DNA from: Cerasibacillus sp036516575
Lineage (GTDB): Bacteria > Bacillota > Bacilli > Bacillales > Amphibacillaceae
Assembly (NCBI RefSeq): GCF_036516575.1
Contig: NZ_DATBTY010000073.1
Coordinates: 214,343 to 278,342, forward strand
Direction of reading: 5' to 3'
Length of the DNA stretch: 64,000 bases
The notes under the pieces are model-generated. The model did no database searches. It was not told the origin of the DNA and worked only from the letters and a program-made list of their open reading frames with translations. Shown here piece after piece: positions 1 through 7,791 of this stretch (position 1 is its first letter; the number at the start of each line of letters is the position of its first letter). The position numbers were made by a program, and so were the translations under genes.

Positions 1-46
1 TATTCGAAAACTATAACAATATCGTATTGAAGCAGGTGGGCTTTCA

Positions 47-444
47 TTGTCATACAGACTGATTCATCATATAGAATTGTACGTTTCGAATATAAAAAAG
101 TCATGTGATTTTTGGAGCTGGTTTTTAGGAGAGTTAGGTTACAACCCTTATCAGCAATGGAAAAGTGGACAAAGCTTTAAAAGGGGGGAACATATATCGT
201 TTTTGTTCAAGCAGATGAAAGTTTTTTAGATATTCCATACCATAGGAAAAGAGTAGGCTTAAATCATTTAGCCTTTTATGCAAAATCACGTCAACACGTT
301 GATGACATAACTAGTAAATTAAAAGAAAAAGACGTTCAAATTCTTTACACAGAAAAGCATCCTTTTGCAGGTGGAGAGGAACACTATGCGGTTTATTTTG
401 AAGACCCAGATCGAATAAAAGTTGAATTGGTAGCGCCTCACTAG
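47..444 (+). pseudogene. Glyoxalase/VOC family protein, frameshifted
   Basis: Reads as a small vicinal-oxygen-chelate (glyoxalase/bleomycin-resistance type) protein of about 130 residues. A TTG start at 47 is preceded by a GGTGG ribosome binding site six bases upstream. The first part carries the typical opening with HHIELYVSNIKKS. After the G6 run near 183-188 the frame is lost (stop at 227-229), while the downstream frame continues with GLNHLAFYAKS and EEHYAVYFEDPDRIKVELV, ending at 442-444. Adding one G to the run restores a continuous protein, so the lesion is a one-base deletion in a homopolymer. It may be a real inactivation or a sequencing error. Substrate is unknown. Confidence 0.75.
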
Positions 445-716
445 GATAAATGAAATACTTCAACTATAGAAACTATACCTTCAACACCATCTAAAAAAGC
501 TTCCAAAACAATATATCGAGAAGCATGATTACTAAGCTGCTTCTTAGATGAAAAACATTTCAGAAAAATGTATAATGATATTAAGCTATATTCAACAAAG
601 AAAAGTCATATAAATTCCTATAGTGAATATTTGAGTAAAGAGGTGAGATAAAAGCAAAGGATGATATCTTGAGTTAGTTTTCGGAATATTATAACATTAG
701 GGGGAGGAATCGAAAA

Positions 717-1400
717 ATGAATAAAAAGCTTTTAACTGTTTTAGTTATTGCTTTAATCGCTACTGCGCTGAAATTGCCTTCCTATTATGCCGAAGAATCG
801 GATAAACAAACTGAATTAGACACACAGAGGATCGTTATATCAAATGATAAAGCAGATAAACATCAAGAAATCACGAATGAAGAGCTAGAAGATCTGACAT
901 TAATAGCTGAAAGTGAAGGGATTACTTTGGAGGAAGCGATTGAGCGTTTCGGTTGGCAGAGTGATTTTGTCCGTGTAGCGAATGAACTTGAAGAAACTTA
1001 TCCTGATACATTTACTGGAGCTACTTTCAATGAAAATAGAGGAGCATGGTTCGGATTTAAAGGAGAGATTCCTAAAGCAGCCATTGATTTAGTGAATCAA
1101 TTACCTGGTAATAGCGAGGTCGTAGGTCGAATTGGTTATTCTGAATCGGAATTGGAAAAAGAACGCGATACTATTCACGATAAGGTTTATCAGCTTGATA
1201 ACATTGTAGATGTTAGTAGCCATTATAATATCGGAAACGGTGTTATTATAGTCGAACTTCAATTAATAGATTCTTTATCATCTCAAGAACGGAAACAAAT
1301 CATGGAAAAACTCATGCAAATTCAACCAAAAAGCAAATCCATCTCTGTTGAATATGAATTAGTTGAACAGCTAGAAAGTGGAAATGATAATGATATATAA
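717..1400 (+). CDS. Putative secreted protein of unknown function
   Basis: A 227-residue protein with a basic start and hydrophobic stretch (residues 4-22, ALIATALKLPSYYA) that looks like a signal peptide. A GGGGGAGGA ribosome binding site lies 8 bases before the ATG. The middle part (about residues 75-125, with WQSDFVRVANEL, DTFTGATFNENRGAWFGF) faintly resembles the pro-region of secreted S1-type proteases, but no protease domain follows, so this is only a suggestion. The C-terminal half has a second alpha/beta segment that could repeat the first. It stands alone between the glyoxalase remnant and the two-component system. I do not recognise a named family. Confidence 0.6.
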   Translation: MNKKLLTVLVIALIATALKLPSYYAEESDKQTELDTQRIVISNDKADKHQEITNEELEDLTLIAESEGITLEEAIERFGWQSDFVRVANELEETYPDTFTGATFNENRGAWFGFKGEIPKAAIDLVNQLPGNSEVVGRIGYSESELEKERDTIHDKVYQLDNIVDVSSHYNIGNGVIIVELQLIDSLSSQERKQIMEKLMQIQPKSKSISVEYELVEQLESGNDNDI

Positions 1401-1499
1401 AAATTAAATTAACTTTAAAAAACCGAAATAAGTCATGTAGCCCGCTTTATTATTTAATAGCTTGAATCCTATTTGAGATAAGTTATTTTAAGGAGGAAC

Positions 1500-1541
1500 A
1501 TGCAAGAGGGTGTTAAGAATTATATCAATGTTCAGATATAA
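1500..1541 (+). other. Possible 13-codon mini-ORF with strong ribosome binding site
   Basis: An AGGAGGA site at 1491-1497 is followed directly by ATG at 1500 and 13 codons ending in TAA at 1539-1541. The ORF runs into a perfect terminator hairpin (1515-1551). The combination could be a leader peptide or a decayed gene. No promoter was identified and its expression is unproven. Confidence 0.3.
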
Positions 1542-1551
1542 TTCTTTTTTT
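1515..1551 (+). terminator. Rho-independent terminator
   Basis: Perfect 12-bp inverted repeat (arms 1515-1526 and 1535-1546, 8-base loop) running into a T tract through 1551. It isolates the two-component operon from upstream transcription. Confidence 0.8.
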
Positions 1552-1647
1552 ATATTTACCATGATTTAATAAATAGTGCACTAAACTAAATATGATACGA
1601 TATAACCGAAAGTATTAAATAATAGCATGCAAGTAGGAAGTGATTCA

Positions 1648-2322
1648 ATGACACGAATTTTATATATTGAAGATGAGCCAGAGATTGCCTCTTGGTTAAA
1701 AGAGGAAATGGTTGAATATGGGTATGACGTCTATGCGTATGAATCATTTGAAGCATTTGAAGAAAGTGGGGAAAGTGTTGAATTCGATGCTGTCATTCTT
1801 GATATTATGTTACCGGGGTTAGACGGTTTTTCGATTGCAAGAAAATTAAAGCGAAAACACACTGAACTTCCGATTTTATTATTGTCAGCTCGATCGATGT
1901 TAGATGATAAATTGGATGGTTTACAGATAGCAGATGATTATGTGACGAAACCATTTCACCCCGCTGAAGTCATAGCACGAATTGAAGTATTGCTCAGACG
2001 TTTTAATAAAAAAGATGATGTACTTTATTTACAACATCTAAAAATCGATTTAAAAGACTTTCAAGTTGTTGATATGGATGCTGGTGAAGAAATCGTTTTA
2101 ACACAGACACAGTATGGACTGCTTCAATATTTTATTACGCACTTAAAGCAAATATTAACGAAGGAACAATTATATGAAGCGGTATGGAAAGAGCCGTACA
2201 TAGATGGGGATAAAACGTTGATGGTTCATATCCGTTATTTACGTGAGAAAATTGAAAAGGATCCTTCCCACCCAACGATTATTGAGACAGTGCGTGGGAT
2301 TGGCTATCGGGTAAGAACATGA
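1648..2322 (+). CDS. OmpR/PhoB-family response regulator
   Basis: DNA-binding response regulator of 224 residues, cytoplasmic, expected to be phosphorylated by the adjacent kinase. The ATG at 1648 is preferred over one at 1627 because AGGAAG lies upstream at proper spacing and the protein then starts MTRILYIEDEP. Receiver domain residues 1-115: acidic pocket EDE, phospho-acceptor D52 in LDIMLPG, and the KPF lysine. The C-terminal winged helix (about 125-222) ends in the usual RGIGYRV. Compared with most family members one residue, the Gly of the common GADDY motif, is missing before ADDYVTKPF. It overlaps the kinase gene by four bases (ATGA). Context with LanFEG-type genes suggests it controls them. 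Confidence 0.93.
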   Translation: MTRILYIEDEPEIASWLKEEMVEYGYDVYAYESFEAFEESGESVEFDAVILDIMLPGLDGFSIARKLKRKHTELPILLLSARSMLDDKLDGLQIADDYVTKPFHPAEVIARIEVLLRRFNKKDDVLYLQHLKIDLKDFQVVDMDAGEEIVLTQTQYGLLQYFITHLKQILTKEQLYEAVWKEPYIDGDKTLMVHIRYLREKIEKDPSHPTIIETVRGIGYRVRT

Positions 2323-3593
2323 AAAAAATAAGACGTTCTCTCTTATTAAAATATATATTCTTATTTCTCTTTGCCATCGGTTTTATTCAAATAGTAGTTA
2401 TGTTGTATATGCTCACGATAAATGTCGATCGATTATTCAAAGAGCAACCAACAAGTGTAGATATTGAGGAACGTTGGGCTAAAGATATGAAACATGCATC
2501 TCCGGAAACATTAGAAAATGTTGTAACGCAATGGCATCATGAGTATCCATCAGCAAGCTTCTTTTATGTAGATGGAGGTGGTATGTTAAAAAAGCAATGG
2601 TACCGAAAAGACGGTGATGACTTACCAAAACAGTGGGATGCGATGCGCACAACAAAATTTATTAAATCACGATATGACAGTGATCCGTTTACAGTGATCC
2701 AATTTATTGGCGACGATTTAGATAATGGTTTTGCAGTACTGGAAATCGATCGTGCGATTTTTGAAACGAATAAACTTGATGACCGATTTATCATTATTGC
2801 GATTGTCTTATTCATTGTATTTATCTTTGTATCAATCCTTTTCTTTTTACGTATTTTAAAACGTCTCGTTCAACTGGAAAATGCAATGACGGTTCGTGAA
2901 GTAGACGGATTACCCATTAAAATCGAAGTGAAGAAAAAAGATGAAATTGGTGCAGTGGAACTAGCGTTTAATCAGATGGTTGATGAGTTGCGAGAGGCAA
3001 AAAAACAAGAGCGACGTGAGGAACAACTTCGCCGAGAATTAATTGCTAATTTATCACATGATTTGAAAACACCACTTACAAAAATGCGCGCACAGCTACG
3101 TCACTTTGATAAGAAAGAAACAAAGGAAATTGATGCGTCGATTGATCAGATGAGTGCTTTAATAGAGAATTTAATGGCCTATACGTTACTAACGGCTGAT
3201 AAAATGCTTTATAAACCAGAAGACGTACGCATTGATCGGTTAGTTAATCGAATTGTAGCATCATGGTATCCTGCCTTTGAGCAAGCCGGATTTTATGTTG
3301 AACTTAAAACAACACAAGCAATGTGGACAGTTGATGCCATATGGTTCGAGCGAATCATTGATAATTTATTACAAAATGTATTAAGGCATGCAGACAAAGG
3401 TAAATATGTTGGAATCAGAGTTAGTGTAGATGCTGTTATTATTCAAGATAACGGAGAAGGGATTCAGACCAATGCGCAAACAAAAGGTGCAGGAATAGGT
3501 TTGTCAATTGTTCGTTTAATGGCTGATAAAATGGATTTACAAGTGGAAATAGCTAGTTCTAAAGAAGGGACAACAGTCCGTATTGGAAAATAA
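2319..3593 (+). CDS. Membrane sensor histidine kinase
   Basis: A 424-residue kinase. It has two membrane segments (about residues 10-34 and 157-178) flanking an extracytoplasmic sensor region of about 120 residues, a HAMP-like linker (about 180-235), and a HisKA domain with phospho-acceptor H247 in ANLSHDLKTPLTKM. The ATP-binding domain has the N box (DNLLQNVLRHA) and G boxes (DNGEGI, GAGIGLSIV). Translation is coupled to the response regulator through an ATGA overlap. The sensor domain is longer than in the BceS/intramembrane-sensing class, so direct ligand sensing, for example of a lantibiotic or cell-wall damage, is more likely. Ligand is inferred from the downstream immunity-type transporter only. 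Confidence 0.9.
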   Translation: MKKIRRSLLLKYIFLFLFAIGFIQIVVMLYMLTINVDRLFKEQPTSVDIEERWAKDMKHASPETLENVVTQWHHEYPSASFFYVDGGGMLKKQWYRKDGDDLPKQWDAMRTTKFIKSRYDSDPFTVIQFIGDDLDNGFAVLEIDRAIFETNKLDDRFIIIAIVLFIVFIFVSILFFLRILKRLVQLENAMTVREVDGLPIKIEVKKKDEIGAVELAFNQMVDELREAKKQERREEQLRRELIANLSHDLKTPLTKMRAQLRHFDKKETKEIDASIDQMSALIENLMAYTLLTADKMLYKPEDVRIDRLVNRIVASWYPAFEQAGFYVELKTTQAMWTVDAIWFERIIDNLLQNVLRHADKGKYVGIRVSVDAVIIQDNGEGIQTNAQTKGAGIGLSIVRLMADKMDLQVEIASSKEGTTVRIGK

Positions 3594-3617
3594 GTCACTC
3601 TGGTGGCTTATTTTTTA
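3589..3617 (+). terminator. Terminator after the kinase gene
   Basis: Arms 3589-3598 and 3603-3612 (10 bp, one G-T pair, loop TCTG) followed by T-rich sequence. The stem includes the kinase stop codon. It separates the two-component genes from the transporter genes, which then need their own promoter. Confidence 0.75.
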
Positions 3618-3618
3618 T

Positions 3619-3680
3619 TTTAAACGAAATTTAAACAAAGCATACCGTGAATTTAACCTCTATTCCGTATAGTTAACTAT
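3619..3680 (+). promoter_or_regulatory. Phased direct repeats and palindrome before the immunity ABC operon
   Basis: TTTAAAC occurs at 3619-3625 and 3630-3636, with a third copy TTTAACC at 3652-3658. The start-to-start distances are 11 and 22 bp, that is one and two helical turns on one DNA face, as expected for OmpR-family regulator sites. A possible -10 (TATAGT, 3668-3673) lies 9 bp after the third copy with no good -35, which fits an activated promoter. A perfect 12-bp palindrome (3669-3680) overlaps it. Function is inferred. Confidence 0.5.
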
Positions 3681-3693
3681 GAGGTGACAATTC

Positions 3694-4587
3694 ATGGGAT
3701 ATATTGTAGAAACAAAACATTTAACAAAAGCTTTTAATAAACATAAAGCGGTAGAAAATGTTCATTTAAATATTCAAAAGGGAGACATATACGGATTTCT
3801 TGGGCCTAATGGTGCAGGAAAATCAACAACAATCCGGATGTTATTAGGGTTAACATATCCGACAAGCGGGGACATTCGCATTTTCGGTCAGGACTTAAAA
3901 CAAAATCGTATCAAAATATTACATCATGTTGGTTCACTCGTTGAAAATCCGTCGTACTATCCACATTTAACAGCTTATGAAAATTTAGAAGTTGTACGTA
4001 AAGTATTACAAGTACCGAAAGAGAGAATTTCTGCTGTGTTACAGTTGGTCCGTTTAAAGCATGTCGCAGATAAGAAAGTGAAAGGTTTCTCGCTTGGGAT
4101 GAAACAGCGTCTCGGGATTGCTGCGGCTTTATTGCATCAACCTAAATTGTTAATTTTAGATGAACCTACAAATGGTCTCGACCCAGAAGGTATTATTGAA
4201 ATCCGTACATTGATGAAAAATCTAGCAAATCAAGGCATAACGATTCTTGTTTCAAGCCATATGCTATCAGAAATTGAACAAGTTGCCACAACAATAGGGG
4301 TCATTGTGAAAGGAAAATTAATTTATCAAAATAATATGTCGGAGTTACGAAAACTTGCTAAAAGTCGTATCCGTTTACGCGTAAGTGATATGTTTCAAGC
4401 CCAAAAACTAATCAGAGGCATGGTTAAGGATGAATGGCTATATACGAAAAGTCAAACGGATCAAGAAGTTGCCCAGCTAATTGCTAAGCTTGTTCAACAT
4501 GATATAAGTATATATCGTGTTGAGGAGGAAAAACGCTCTCTTGAGTCCATATATTTACAAATGGTGAATGGGGCGAATAAACAATGA
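3694..4587 (+). CDS. ABC transporter ATP-binding protein, lantibiotic/bacitracin immunity type (LanF-like)
   Basis: A 297-residue cytoplasmic ATPase of the BcrA/LanF class, predicted to power export of a membrane-bound peptide antibiotic from the cell surface. Visible motifs: Walker A GPNGAGKST (about residue 38), Q loop, signature FSLGMKQRLGIA (about 133), Walker B LLILDEPTNGLDPEG, and switch His in LVSSHMLSEIEQ. The C-terminal 80 residues are the extra region usual in this class. The ATG at 3694 has GAGGTGA 7 bases upstream. It overlaps the next gene by four bases, so three transporter subunits are translationally coupled. The preceding two-component system probably regulates it. No lantibiotic biosynthesis gene is present in the window. 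Confidence 0.9.
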   Translation: MGYIVETKHLTKAFNKHKAVENVHLNIQKGDIYGFLGPNGAGKSTTIRMLLGLTYPTSGDIRIFGQDLKQNRIKILHHVGSLVENPSYYPHLTAYENLEVVRKVLQVPKERISAVLQLVRLKHVADKKVKGFSLGMKQRLGIAAALLHQPKLLILDEPTNGLDPEGIIEIRTLMKNLANQGITILVSSHMLSEIEQVATTIGVIVKGKLIYQNNMSELRKLAKSRIRLRVSDMFQAQKLIRGMVKDEWLYTKSQTDQEVAQLIAKLVQHDISIYRVEEEKRSLESIYLQMVNGANKQ

Positions 4588-5279
4588 TGACATTAATGCG
4601 GGCAGAATTTATAAAAATCCGTCGTAAAGGGTTTCTATTCCTAGCATGTCTTGGTGCATTTGGTGTTGTCGCTTTACAAATGGTGAACTATGGCGTTCGC
4701 AAGGATTATTTATTGTCCTTAAGTGAAGATGATTGGAGTTATTATTTACTCAATGTACAATCCTTTATTCCGATAGCGATTGTTCTTGGTGTTACGATTT
4801 TAACGTATCAAATTGCGAATATAGAAGATGAAACGAATGCGTGGAAACAACAATTAGCATTGCCGATTTCAAAGATAGGATTATACACGGCTAAGTTTTT
4901 AACGGTAAGTTTTTTTCTTGCTGTTGCCTCGTTTCTTCTGGCAATTTTTACTTTTATATATGGGCTGACGCTTGATTTCACTCAGGCTGTTCCAATCAAA
5001 GAGTTACTTCGGCAGAGCTTTTATCCTATGTTTGCTGTGATGCCAATTTTGGCTTTTCAGCTTTGGCTATCACTCGTATGTAGAACACCGTCGATTCCAA
5101 CTACTGCTGGCATTGTCCAGTTTTTATTAACATATTCCGCTTATTCGTTACCAGACTGGACACCATGGAAATGGGTATTATTACCAGAACCACGGCTGAA
5201 TGTCGGATTAGGGATGATGTTTGGTTTAATTATTTTTATTATTGGAATTTACGATTTTTACAGAAGGGATGTGAAGTAA
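4584..5279 (+). CDS. Immunity ABC transporter permease (LanE/MutE-like)
   Basis: A 231-residue integral membrane protein with about six hydrophobic segments. It opens with MRAEFIKIRRKGF, the short N-terminal cytoplasmic motif typical of ABC-2 permeases of the lantibiotic immunity type, and contains the DETNAWKQQLALPISKIGLYTAKF region shared by LanE/LanG pairs. ATGA overlap with the ATPase upstream; the following permease starts directly after its stop. It is expected to pair with the next gene as a heterodimeric membrane channel. The peptide handled is unknown. Confidence 0.87.
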   Translation: MMTLMRAEFIKIRRKGFLFLACLGAFGVVALQMVNYGVRKDYLLSLSEDDWSYYLLNVQSFIPIAIVLGVTILTYQIANIEDETNAWKQQLALPISKIGLYTAKFLTVSFFLAVASFLLAIFTFIYGLTLDFTQAVPIKELLRQSFYPMFAVMPILAFQLWLSLVCRTPSIPTTAGIVQFLLTYSAYSLPDWTPWKWVLLPEPRLNVGLGMMFGLIIFIIGIYDFYRRDVK

Positions 5280-6014
5280 ATGATGTATTCTCTTTTACAA
5301 GCAGAATGGCATAAGCTGAGAAGGACGCAAGTTTATGGTTTGCTTTTGGTAGGGCCATTATTATCATTATTGATTGGGATTATGAATCCGATGTTTAAAG
5401 AAATCGATGAAGCCGACCCTTGGTATATGTTACTTTTGTTTATGAACTTGCCTTATGCGCTTTTATTTTTACCACTTGTAACAGGTGTTATTGCAGGAAT
5501 AATCTGCCGTTATGAACATCAGGCTGGAGGATGGAAACAACTCGCTACACTGCCTGTGAATCGTGCAAATATTTACGTTGTGAAATTTATTATGATCGCA
5601 TTAATCGTCCTAGCCATTCAATTAACATATGGAATCGTTGTTTATCTTGCTGGAACAATCAATGGCTATGAAGAAGCGTTTCCGTTGCTAGTTGTATTGA
5701 AGATGATTATAGGTGGTTGGTTAGCAACATTTCCGATGATCGCGATTCAATTGTGGGCCGCGATGAACTGGCGTAGTTTTGCTGTTGCGTTTACGATAAA
5801 TGTTGTATTGACTTTGCCATCTATTTTAGCAATTAACTCAGAACGATTCGGTCCGTATTACCCTTGGGCACAAGCATTTTTTATGATGTATGTGAATGAT
5901 GAGTCGGGAATGTTTTTCGTGCCGTTGACACAGTTTTTATTGGTTACTTGTGGAAGTTTTATTATATTCTTTGCTCTTGGGTTACTTACATTTTTTCGGA
6001 AATCAATTTCTTGA
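5280..6014 (+). CDS. Immunity ABC transporter permease (LanG/MutG-like)
   Basis: A 244-residue ABC-2 type permease with six predicted membrane segments and an N-terminal QAEWHKLRRTQVYG motif. The region HQAGGWKQLATLPVNRANIY is parallel to the same region in the preceding permease, showing the two subunits are paralogues. It starts at the base following the upstream stop codon and is the last gene of the operon; a terminator lies 74 bases after its stop. With the two upstream genes it completes a LanFEG set. Confidence 0.87.
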   Translation: MMYSLLQAEWHKLRRTQVYGLLLVGPLLSLLIGIMNPMFKEIDEADPWYMLLLFMNLPYALLFLPLVTGVIAGIICRYEHQAGGWKQLATLPVNRANIYVVKFIMIALIVLAIQLTYGIVVYLAGTINGYEEAFPLLVVLKMIIGGWLATFPMIAIQLWAAMNWRSFAVAFTINVVLTLPSILAINSERFGPYYPWAQAFFMMYVNDESGMFFVPLTQFLLVTCGSFIIFFALGLLTFFRKSIS

Positions 6015-6087
6015 ATAGCATAGCAAGTGATTTTATTTCTCTATATAGATGGAAGCGGGATGTTGAAAGGCATCTGAAATGAAATAC

Positions 6088-6122
6088 GCGGAGAAAGTTT
6101 GGAGAATCTCCGCTGTTTTGTT
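6088..6122 (+). terminator. Terminator of the immunity operon
   Basis: Seven-bp GC-rich stem (6088-6094 with 6107-6113, GCGGAGA/TCTCCGC) followed by TGTTTTGTTTCC. Very similar stems appear at 28398 and 50901. Confidence 0.7.
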
Positions 6123-6185
6123 TCCTTATATTTTTATAGATCTGACGGTGTTTTATGTTTTGTCCAATGAGGGCACCATCAATTA

Positions 6186-6450
6186 TATACAAGTCTGATC
6201 TATCGGCGTGAGTTACATCGGATTGGAGCTTCAATGCGTTATAAGTCTGGCCTTCAGCAATAAGTTACATCACATTAGGAGCTTCAATGCGTTATAAGTC
6301 TCTCTTTCAACAATGAGTTACATCACATTGGAAGCTTCAATGCGTTATAAGTCTAACCTTCAGCAATAAGTTACATCACATTAGATGTTTCAATGAGGTA
6401 TAAGTCTGTCCTTCATTAATGAGTTATATCGTATTAGCTATTTCAATCAT
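6186..6450. repeat. Tandem array of 53-bp repeats (5 units)
   Basis: The marker TATAAGTCT starts at 6240, 6293, 6346 and 6399, giving an exact 53-bp period; a diverged first unit starts near 6188 and the last fades out near 6450. Each unit contains a quasi-palindrome around GGAGCTTCAA followed by TGCGTT. There are no variable spacers, so it is not CRISPR. It lies between the convergent immunity operon and the DUF2935-like remnant. The core also occurs in the 28.0-kb array. Confidence 0.9.
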
Positions 6451-6498
6451 AGTTGGTTAACATATTTCAGCGGATAATAGTGTAAACCTTAAACAAGA

Positions 6499-6544
6499 CA
6501 AAAAATAAGAGCGTCCATTTGTCAGTTAGCTTATTGGACAGCTC
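6499..6544 (-). terminator. Terminator of the DUF2935-like gene
   Basis: Stem between 6509-6517 and 6535-6544 (one bulge) with a T-rich tract on the minus strand (plus-strand A run 6500-6506), directly after the minus-strand gene that ends at 6550. Confidence 0.6.
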
Positions 6545-6549
6545 ATTAC

Positions 6550-6973
6550 TTAAGCTTTGTCATATAGAATTGTCTGGGCAATCCCCATATAATATTCAGA
6601 TTCTACGATAATGTGATTTAAAACAACTTTGGCAGTCATATTATTTTTGATGACTTCACTTTCATTCTTTATTTGTCTACACAGATCAATGAATTTTTGA
6701 CTTTGATCTAAGCAAAAGGAGACTAATCTTAAAACATCCTCATACAAAGATGGTGTGATAACATTTCCTGAACGAATCACTGTTTCAATAAAGCGTACGA
6801 CTCGTTGCTGAGTCTCATTTAGTGCTTTTTGCCATTCATGTAAGGCGGTTACATGTTTTTTCTAAGTTTTTTACTAATTTCCGATTGGCAACGGTATGTT
6901 CTTCTTGATGCTTCCAAAACTCACACTCATCTAATACCCTTAAAGGCATCTGATTTCCATAATAAAATTGCAT
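6550..6973 (-). pseudogene. DUF2935-like (ferritin-like fold) protein, frameshifted
   Basis: An ATG at 6973 opens a frame reading MQFYYGNQMPLRVLDECEFWKHQEEHT, which breaks near the homopolymer at 6856-6861 (A6 on the coding strand). A second frame continues with LHEWQKALNETQQ and ends at 6550 with HIIVESEYYMGIAQTIL. Removing one A joins them into about 140 residues (NLEKHVTALHEW). The FWKHQEEHT and HIIxESEYY patterns resemble DUF2935-type helical-bundle proteins of Bacillus with His/Glu metal-like positions. The lesion may be real or a sequencing error. Family assignment is from memory of the pattern and only moderate. Confidence 0.6.
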
Positions 6974-7117
6974 ATCTCAATATCTTCCCTATTTATGACT
7001 TCTTTTAAGCTGTATTCACAGATAAAGAGGAGTATGAATGAACTTGTTTTGTCAGGGAAATTGCTTGCCCCTATGTCCGCATTGTCACCAGAAAAGCACC
7101 CCGTTCTGTGAGCGGAA

Positions 7118-7774
7118 TCAGTGATGGGCTTGATGCATATACGTCCAGTTGTTTGAATCGATGAGTTCGTCGATTGTAACTTCTAAATTTCCACCTAGAT
7201 AGACGGTATTTCCCTCCATAGCAATAACCATGGCTTGCATGACAGGGTCACTATCATTTTTTTGGTATATATCACCGATTTTCGGTGTTCGTGTTTCAGG
7301 CATAAATGTTTCTTTTGTACGCTCTTGATGAGCGTCATCAGAATCAGGAACCTGTTTATCAATAATCGTAGCATTTTCGGCTAGTCCAGGTTCCATCACC
7401 CAATATTCATGATGCTTAATGCCATTTGATTTATGACTGACGATTCCTTCTTCTTCAATGATAGAAACCATTTCAATCGCATGGAGATAATGGCGGTCAA
7501 GTGAATCAGGGCGTGGTTGAATGACTAAAATATAGTCCCCAACTTTTGCACGTACATCCTTGTTTAGAGTATAGCGCGTATGATTACATACAAAACTGTC
7601 GAGATGTTTTGGCTTATATAAATCAATTTCCTTAGCTGTCGCGAGTTGTTGCTCTAAATCTTCCAGTCGAATAAGGTGAACGGATTGTCTATAAAAGGGT
7701 TTCACTGAGTAAACTTTGTGTAATTTGTTTTGATAATATACAAATTGTCCTTTTCTGACATTAATCAGTTTCAT
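7118..7774 (-). CDS. Conserved hypothetical protein, betaine-transporter neighbour
   Basis: A soluble 218-residue protein with no signal peptide or membrane segment. The N-terminal half has beta-rich segments (KGQFVYYQNKLHKVYSV, KVGDYILVIQPRP) that look like small SH3-like or carbenoid barrels; the C-terminal part has PKIGDIYQKNDSD and GNTVYLGGNLEVTIDELI, possibly a second barrel repeating the first. It lies 17 bases downstream of the BCCT transporter and is probably co-transcribed with it. I do not recognise a named family, so no function is assigned. Confidence 0.7.
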   Translation of the reverse strand: MKLINVRKGQFVYYQNKLHKVYSVKPFYRQSVHLIRLEDLEQQLATAKEIDLYKPKHLDSFVCNHTRYTLNKDVRAKVGDYILVIQPRPDSLDRHYLHAIEMVSIIEEEGIVSHKSNGIKHHEYWVMEPGLAENATIIDKQVPDSDDAHQERTKETFMPETRTPKIGDIYQKNDSDPVMQAMVIAMEGNTVYLGGNLEVTIDELIDSNNWTYMHQAHH

Positions 7775-7791
7775 TGTGATGTTCCCTCCAT

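Noticed and set aside
3694..6014. BceAB-type bacitracin transporter
   Set aside because: Permeases are two short six-helix proteins of the LanE/LanG type rather than one ten-helix BceB protein with a large extracellular domain.
6186..6450. CRISPR array candidate
   Set aside because: Repeats are contiguous 53-bp units with drift and without unique spacers; no cas genes in the window.
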